From Chitinophagaceae bacterium (GTDB taxonomy: Bacteria > Bacteroidota > Bacteroidia > Chitinophagales > Chitinophagaceae), in the NCBI GenBank assembly GCA_025362915.1, contig JANYEU010000080.1:1-10007 (forward strand): a stretch of 10,007 bases of DNA, read 5' to 3'. The position numbers were made by a program, and so were the translations under genes. The notes beneath the pieces were generated by a model, which saw only the letters and a program-made list of their open reading frames with translations, ran no database searches and had not been told where the DNA came from. Below are positions 6,294 through 10,007 of the stretch, piece by piece (positions within the stretch are counted from its first letter, which is position 1; each line of letters starts with the position of its first letter).

Positions 6294-8795
6294 CTACCAT
6301 CTTGCTATCAACTTCACATTCAACAACCGTGGTGTAAGTGAATTAGGTATGGCGAAAGTGCTATTGTTATAGTCTTTTATCAATAAATAACTGATGGTAT
6401 TGGCATGGTCTATCACATTGAATACTTCCAAGGTAGCCCAGATACTTTGAAAGTTTCTGAAAGGGGAATGACTCCTTAATTTGTCTTTTTGACCATCAAC
6501 CAGCAAAGCACTAAAGCCCATATCCACACGCAGGTAACTAGGTATTGTCAATGCATCGCGATACTTTACACTACCTGGAATATTGTATGGCAGGTTACTT
6601 CCATATAGTGTACTCAAATAGAATTTTAGGTTTTTGTTATTGCTCATATAATCCTGAAAGAACATGCCAAAGGTTAGTGTTTTATCGGACGGTCTTCTTA
6701 TCCAACCTACCTCTTTTTTAATTGTATGGTCAACCACTTTGTCTCCACTAGTAGAAGATATTATTTGCCCTTCTGCATTATAGGCCTGGTTATAATAGAA
6801 ATTATCAATCTTCTCCTTCGTTTGCATGATACCAAAACTCAACCAGCTTTCTGCATCTTTTACAAGCTCCGTATAAAGCCTATTTTCTATGCCTAGCGCA
6901 TACGCTTTGGCAGAGTTTTTTCCAAAATATTGTAAGCGAACATCGTTAATATCATAAGGAACCACATCCCACATCTGTTTATAATAGGCTTCGGATGTAA
7001 ACCTGGCCGGACGCTTGAATAACTTAAAGTTTTCATCAAAACCACCTGTAACCTGCCAACTCTTCTGTGACAAAAGATCCTTATTAAGCGTGCCGTCTGT
7101 TCTGCGCATCTCCCTATAAAAAGGCGGCTGTTGGTATAGTCCTGCTGATATTTTATAAATAATATCCCGCTTACCATTCTTTGGTTTTAAGGATAGTCCC
7201 GCCCTCGGAGAAACCAAAAATTCATGATTGAGTGTGTTATAATTGTAACGCACACCCACTTGCATCACCACGTCCCTATTATCTTTAAAGTGGATATTAT
7301 CTTGCAAATAACCACTAAAACGGGTAATACTAAAGTTGTCCTTGCTTTTTAAAACTGATGAAAGATTCAGCACTTGCGGATTATATGGAATTATATAACC
7401 AATACTGTCATTCAGTTGCCACTCATTTATTTTATCTTTTACCTGCTGTTGCTCTATTGTGTTTCCCCATTGAATAAAGTTTTTACCCAAATCAAGCGTT
7501 CCCTTATGGCTAGCATTCAATATTTGAATAATCAATTTATCTCTGCTAAAGTTTTGATACGCCCCCGCCCCAAGCGGATTAACAATAAGTCCATAAGTGG
7601 AGCTTCCTTGGGTCTTATCCCTATCACCAAATAAATAAACGCCCGTAATATCTTCGTTTTGCTGTTCATTATCTGTAAAACTACTCAACATCCATTTTAG
7701 TTTCAGCTTCTTGTTTACCTTTTGTGTGGCAGATAATCCAATGAAATTTGTATTGTATTTATCCCTTTCCTGACCAGAGAAATTGATATTAACCCCAACA
7801 TCCTGAGAATAAAGAGAAGTATAAACAGAAGCGGTTAATTGGCTAGACTGAGGAAAGAAAGTAAACTTGGTGGTAGAAATATTGGCAAGCATTTCTAGCT
7901 GCCATTTGTCGGTTGCCTGCCATGTAATCAATGTTTGTAAATCGGAAGAAGAAGGTACATAATTACCTTGTGTTTCCTGACTGCTCAATAAGTTTCTGTT
8001 GGTACGGTTTCTTGCCCCAAACAGGTAGGTCACCTTGCCTTTATTGGCGGTGCCTTCCAGGTGCAATCCCTGTTCAAGCAAACCTGTATAGGCAGAGCCA
8101 CCAAATTTGGTTGGTTTACGATACGTTATATCCAATGCACTACTTAGCTTATCGCCATACTTGGCTTGGAAACCACCGGTATAAAACTTTACGCCACCAG
8201 TCATGTCTGGGTTTATAAAACTCAATCCCTCCTGTTGACCACTACTTGCCAAAAATGGTTTAAATATCTCAAAATCATTTACATAAATAAGGTTCTCATC
8301 ATAATTTCCGCCCCGTACATTATATTGGGACGTCAGTTCATTATTACTTCCCACAGCAATTTTTATAAGGCTTTCTATCCCACTGATTGGGGACGGGTTC
8401 AGTATGGCGGTTGAGGCATCTATTGATACAGCACCTGCCTCTCTACGGTGGCGTTGGTCTATTAGGTTTACATCTTGAAGTTGGGTAATGGTTGGCATTA
8501 ATCTTATCAGTACTTTCTCCTCTTTTGAGGCACTTATAAGATAACTTTTTTGAACGGTAGCCCTTCCTATCGAAGAATAAATAAGTGCAAAAGGTTTGTT
8601 GGGCGTTACAGTCATCTTGAATGTGCCATCTTCTTTTGTGGTGGTGCTTTTTTGTTTGCCAAGCATCTGAATGGTAACCCCTTGCAATGGAGCATCGTTT
8701 TCATCAACCACCTTTCCAGATGTATAGGCATGCAATTGCGCCACACCAAATAAGGGTAAACAACAAATTAGAAAAAGTATTTTGACTAAACGCAT
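6294..8795 (-). CDS. TonB-dependent outer-membrane receptor with carboxypeptidase-regulatory-like domain
   Basis: The 833-residue product begins with a signal peptide (MRLVKILFLICCLPLFGVA, cleavage likely near residue 19-23; the cysteines are not in a lipobox). Residues about 25-100 form a carboxypeptidase-D regulatory-like beta-sandwich (SGKVVDENDAPLQGVTI...KEDGTFKMTV). The plug domain covers about 128-225, with the typical YNVRGGNYDENLIYVNDFE and GFQAKYGDKLSSALDI segments. The rest is a 22-strand-type beta-barrel rich in alternating aromatic residues, ending in an aromatic residue (W833) as expected for BAM-dependent outer-membrane proteins. These receptors import substrates with TonB-ExbB-ExbD energy. 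The substrate cannot be told from sequence, and no SusD-like lipoprotein, TonB gene or enzyme gene is adjacent, so a polysaccharide locus is not supported. The gene is intact, and an IS982-type element lies about 170 bases upstream in the same orientation. Confidence 0.93.
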   Translation of the reverse strand: MRLVKILFLICCLPLFGVAQLHAYTSGKVVDENDAPLQGVTIQMLGKQKSTTTKEDGTFKMTVTPNKPFALIYSSIGRATVQKSYLISASKEEKVLIRLMPTITQLQDVNLIDQRHRREAGAVSIDASTAILNPSPISGIESLIKIAVGSNNELTSQYNVRGGNYDENLIYVNDFEIFKPFLASSGQQEGLSFINPDMTGGVKFYTGGFQAKYGDKLSSALDITYRKPTKFGGSAYTGLLEQGLHLEGTANKGKVTYLFGARNRTNRNLLSSQETQGNYVPSSSDLQTLITWQATDKWQLEMLANISTTKFTFFPQSSQLTASVYTSLYSQDVGVNINFSGQERDKYNTNFIGLSATQKVNKKLKLKWMLSSFTDNEQQNEDITGVYLFGDRDKTQGSSTYGLIVNPLGAGAYQNFSRDKLIIQILNASHKGTLDLGKNFIQWGNTIEQQQVKDKINEWQLNDSIGYIIPYNPQVLNLSSVLKSKDNFSITRFSGYLQDNIHFKDNRDVVMQVGVRYNYNTLNHEFLVSPRAGLSLKPKNGKRDIIYKISAGLYQQPPFYREMRRTDGTLNKDLLSQKSWQVTGGFDENFKLFKRPARFTSEAYYKQMWDVVPYDINDVRLQYFGKNSAKAYALGIENRLYTELVKDAESWLSFGIMQTKEKIDNFYYNQAYNAEGQIISSTSGDKVVDHTIKKEVGWIRRPSDKTLTFGMFFQDYMSNNKNLKFYLSTLYGSNLPYNIPGSVKYRDALTIPSYLRVDMGFSALLVDGQKDKLRSHSPFRNFQSIWATLEVFNVIDHANTISYLLIKDYNNSTFAIPNSLTPRLLNVKLIARW

Positions 8796-8813
8796 CCATT
8801 AAAAATTAAGGGA

Positions 8814-8821
8814 CGAATATA
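8814..8821 (-). promoter_or_regulatory. Candidate -7 box TATATTCG before the receptor gene
   Basis: Read on the minus strand, TATATTCG fits TAnnTTTG with one mismatch and lies 18 bases before the start codon at 8795. No convincing -33 element is seen. The 169 bases between the receptor gene and the IS hold no gene; they also contain a small dyad AATACT-TCTT-AGTATT at 8888-8903. Confidence 0.25.
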
Positions 8822-8964
8822 GCTAAGGAAGTTATTAGTTGTGAATTGACGGAAGGAGGTCTTTATTAAATAAAACTATAACTAACCAATACTTCTTAGT
8901 ATTTATGAACTTTAGTTCTCTTTTTGATTGCTGTATTTCTTCTTTAAGTTAATAATATCTTTTA

Positions 8965-9899
8965 ACCTAAGTTCGATTATAAAAAGCATGACAACTGCAA
9001 AGATTGTTCAGTCTCAAATTTGATAGAGGGCTTTTTAGGGAAGAAGCTATAGGCGATTAGTGCCGCTATCGTATTTGTAATAAAGTTTCCAAAAGAGCGG
9101 TGCCTTGAATGCTCAACCTGACACATGTTTTTCAACTCATCGTTGATGGTTTCTATGATTGACCTTTTGTGGAGCATTATTTTATCTTTCAATTCCATCA
9201 GGCAGTTCTTCATCTTCTTTTTGATGGTTGTGACCAAGTGCAAGCCATCAATAAACAGCATTTCAGTAAGTTCCTTGGATATATAGCCCTTATCCGCATA
9301 GAGTTTGCCAGTAATGGCTTGTATGAACCTTTCGTTCCTAAGCGGTTCCCTGTCATCGACATTGGCTTGGGTAATGACAAAATTGAGCAGCTCCCCCTTG
9401 TCATTGACAATCAAATGCAGCTTGAAGCCGTAAAAATAGCCCATTGTCGATTTGCCGACCGTGGCAATGTCCTTGAATACCTTGTTGCGTTTCACCCGCT
9501 TGTTATTGCAAACCCTTATTGAAGTAGAATCAATGAAAGAAATACCTGTGCATTGCCCTAAACAGCAAGTTTTTAACATGAGGGTCATTGGCAGCACAGC
9601 CCCCTGCATAAGCTCGGTAAAACGGTTGTAAGAAACAGTATGTGGGAACTCTGCCCACATGTGTTTTTGTACATAGAACAAATAAAAATGTTTCATGTTC
9701 CTAAAGTTGCCTGAATGGAACAGTATCATCATGGTAATCACTTCACTATCCGACAGGACAGGTTTCTTTTTAGGCGGGTTGCCTATCATGTATCTTTCAA
9801 CGGTAGTTTTGAAACTTTTACAAAACTCGTCTGTCAAATAGAAAATCTCCGTAACTTATCTGAGGTAATATTCATGTTATCTAGTTACAATAGTTCGGT
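8965..9899 (-). mobile_element. IS982-family insertion sequence (ends tentative)
   Basis: The element is defined by its transposase and by the left end ACCTAAGTTCGATTATAA starting at 8965, which looks like an IS982-family terminal repeat (ACC followed by a GTTCGA-like core) 12 bases beyond the transposase stop. The right end is less certain. On the minus strand a sequence beginning ACCGAACTATTGTAA (from 9899) lies 24 bases before the transposase ATG and could be a degenerate copy, but it pairs poorly with the left end. AT-rich flanks (ATATCTTTTA on the left, AATATTTTTA on the right) are similar but not identical, so a target duplication is not proven. The length, about 935 bp, suits the family. 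Confidence 0.55.
8977..9837 (-). CDS. IS982 family transposase, probably frameshifted at the N-terminus
   Basis: This is a DDE transposase. The open frame gives 286 residues from a TTG at 9837. Catalytic residues are visible: D103 in SFIDSTSIRVCNNK, D182 in KLYADKGYIS, and E229 in IIETINDELKN, followed by the family-typical EHSRHRSFGNFITN and AYSFFPKKPS. The natural N-terminus seems to be out of frame: from the ATG at 9875 the sequence reads MNITSDK and then LRRFSI and a stop, whereas adding one base near 9854-9855 would give MNITSDKITEIFYLTDEFCK joined to this frame, about 299 residues. The enzyme would bind the element ends and cut and move the element. The loss suggests the copy is inactive, unless the TTG or the internal ATG (residue 17) is used or the missing base is a sequencing error. 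Confidence 0.88.
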   Translation of the reverse strand: MTDEFCKSFKTTVERYMIGNPPKKKPVLSDSEVITMMILFHSGNFRNMKHFYLFYVQKHMWAEFPHTVSYNRFTELMQGAVLPMTLMLKTCCLGQCTGISFIDSTSIRVCNNKRVKRNKVFKDIATVGKSTMGYFYGFKLHLIVNDKGELLNFVITQANVDDREPLRNERFIQAITGKLYADKGYISKELTEMLFIDGLHLVTTIKKKMKNCLMELKDKIMLHKRSIIETINDELKNMCQVEHSRHRSFGNFITNTIAALIAYSFFPKKPSIKFETEQSLQLSCFL

Positions 9900-9940
9900 A
9901 ATATTTTTAAGAGATAAATTCTGAAATACAATAAATAAAT

Positions 9941-9984
9941 GAAAAGGGACATTTATTATGTGTGAATACAACAAGTCCCTTTTC
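9941..9984. repeat. Perfect 10-bp inverted repeat beyond the IS
   Basis: GAAAAGGGAC (9941-9950) and GTCCCTTTTC (9975-9984) are exact inverted copies with a 24-base loop. A second small hairpin (GAAGC-ATTGC-GCTTC, 9986-10000) follows directly. The pair could end a transcript from a gene outside the window, or form the end of another small repeat element. No gene is seen between the IS and the window edge. Confidence 0.4.
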
Positions 9985-10007
9985 GGAAGCATTGCGCTTC
10001 GTACGCA

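Noticed and set aside
6294..8795. SusC-type polysaccharide utilisation locus
   Set aside because: No SusD-like lipoprotein or glycan enzyme gene is adjacent, and the receptor is shorter than typical SusC proteins (about 1000 residues).
9169..9522. 117-residue plus-strand frame inside the IS
   Set aside because: It is antisense to the transposase over its catalytic core; the transposase motifs explain this sequence.

Overview
The window looks like chromosomal DNA of a Bacteroidota bacterium, probably close to the Chitinophagaceae. The clues are a TonB-dependent receptor with an N-terminal carboxypeptidase-regulatory-like domain, an IS982-type transposase of the Bacteroidota kind, weak or absent Shine-Dalgarno sites, one good TAnnTTTG-like -7 box with two near-matches, and AT-rich intergenic DNA full of short palindromic repeats. 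The family placement is inference from style, not from a search.

Layout. Positions 1-2390 form a loose, repeat-rich, partly decayed stretch. It holds the C-terminal end of an unrecognised, probably membrane-anchored protein, a 94-bp palindromic element, a SnoaL-like (NTF2 fold) gene broken by two single-base losses, a ~150-bp nested inverted repeat built from CACATAG-like words, a DinB/DUF1572 gene broken by one single-base loss, and a small orphan gene. Positions 2389-6236 carry three intact co-directional genes: mgtE (Mg2+ transporter), radA (DNA branch-migration ATPase) and comF (phosphoribosyltransferase-fold competence protein). From 6294 to 8795, convergent to comF, lies a large intact TonB-dependent outer-membrane receptor gene with no SusD partner in view. 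An IS982-family element occupies about 8965-9899, upstream of the receptor gene and in the same orientation. Its transposase also appears to have lost one base near the N-terminus.

How the parts fit. radA and comF are neighbours, and in other bacteria both contribute to natural transformation, so the pair is a plausible small DNA-uptake/recombination unit. Two alternative RNA foldings are possible in the gap between them. mgtE and the receptor gene look like independent transport genes. The comF/receptor junction holds a symmetric hairpin that could terminate both.

I found no convincing new multi-gene system. The points most worth a second look are the palindromic elements, the run of single-base deletions confined to the flanking regions while about 6 kb of core genes stay intact, the Gly-to-Cys change in the ComF PRPP loop, and the possible switchable structure before comF.
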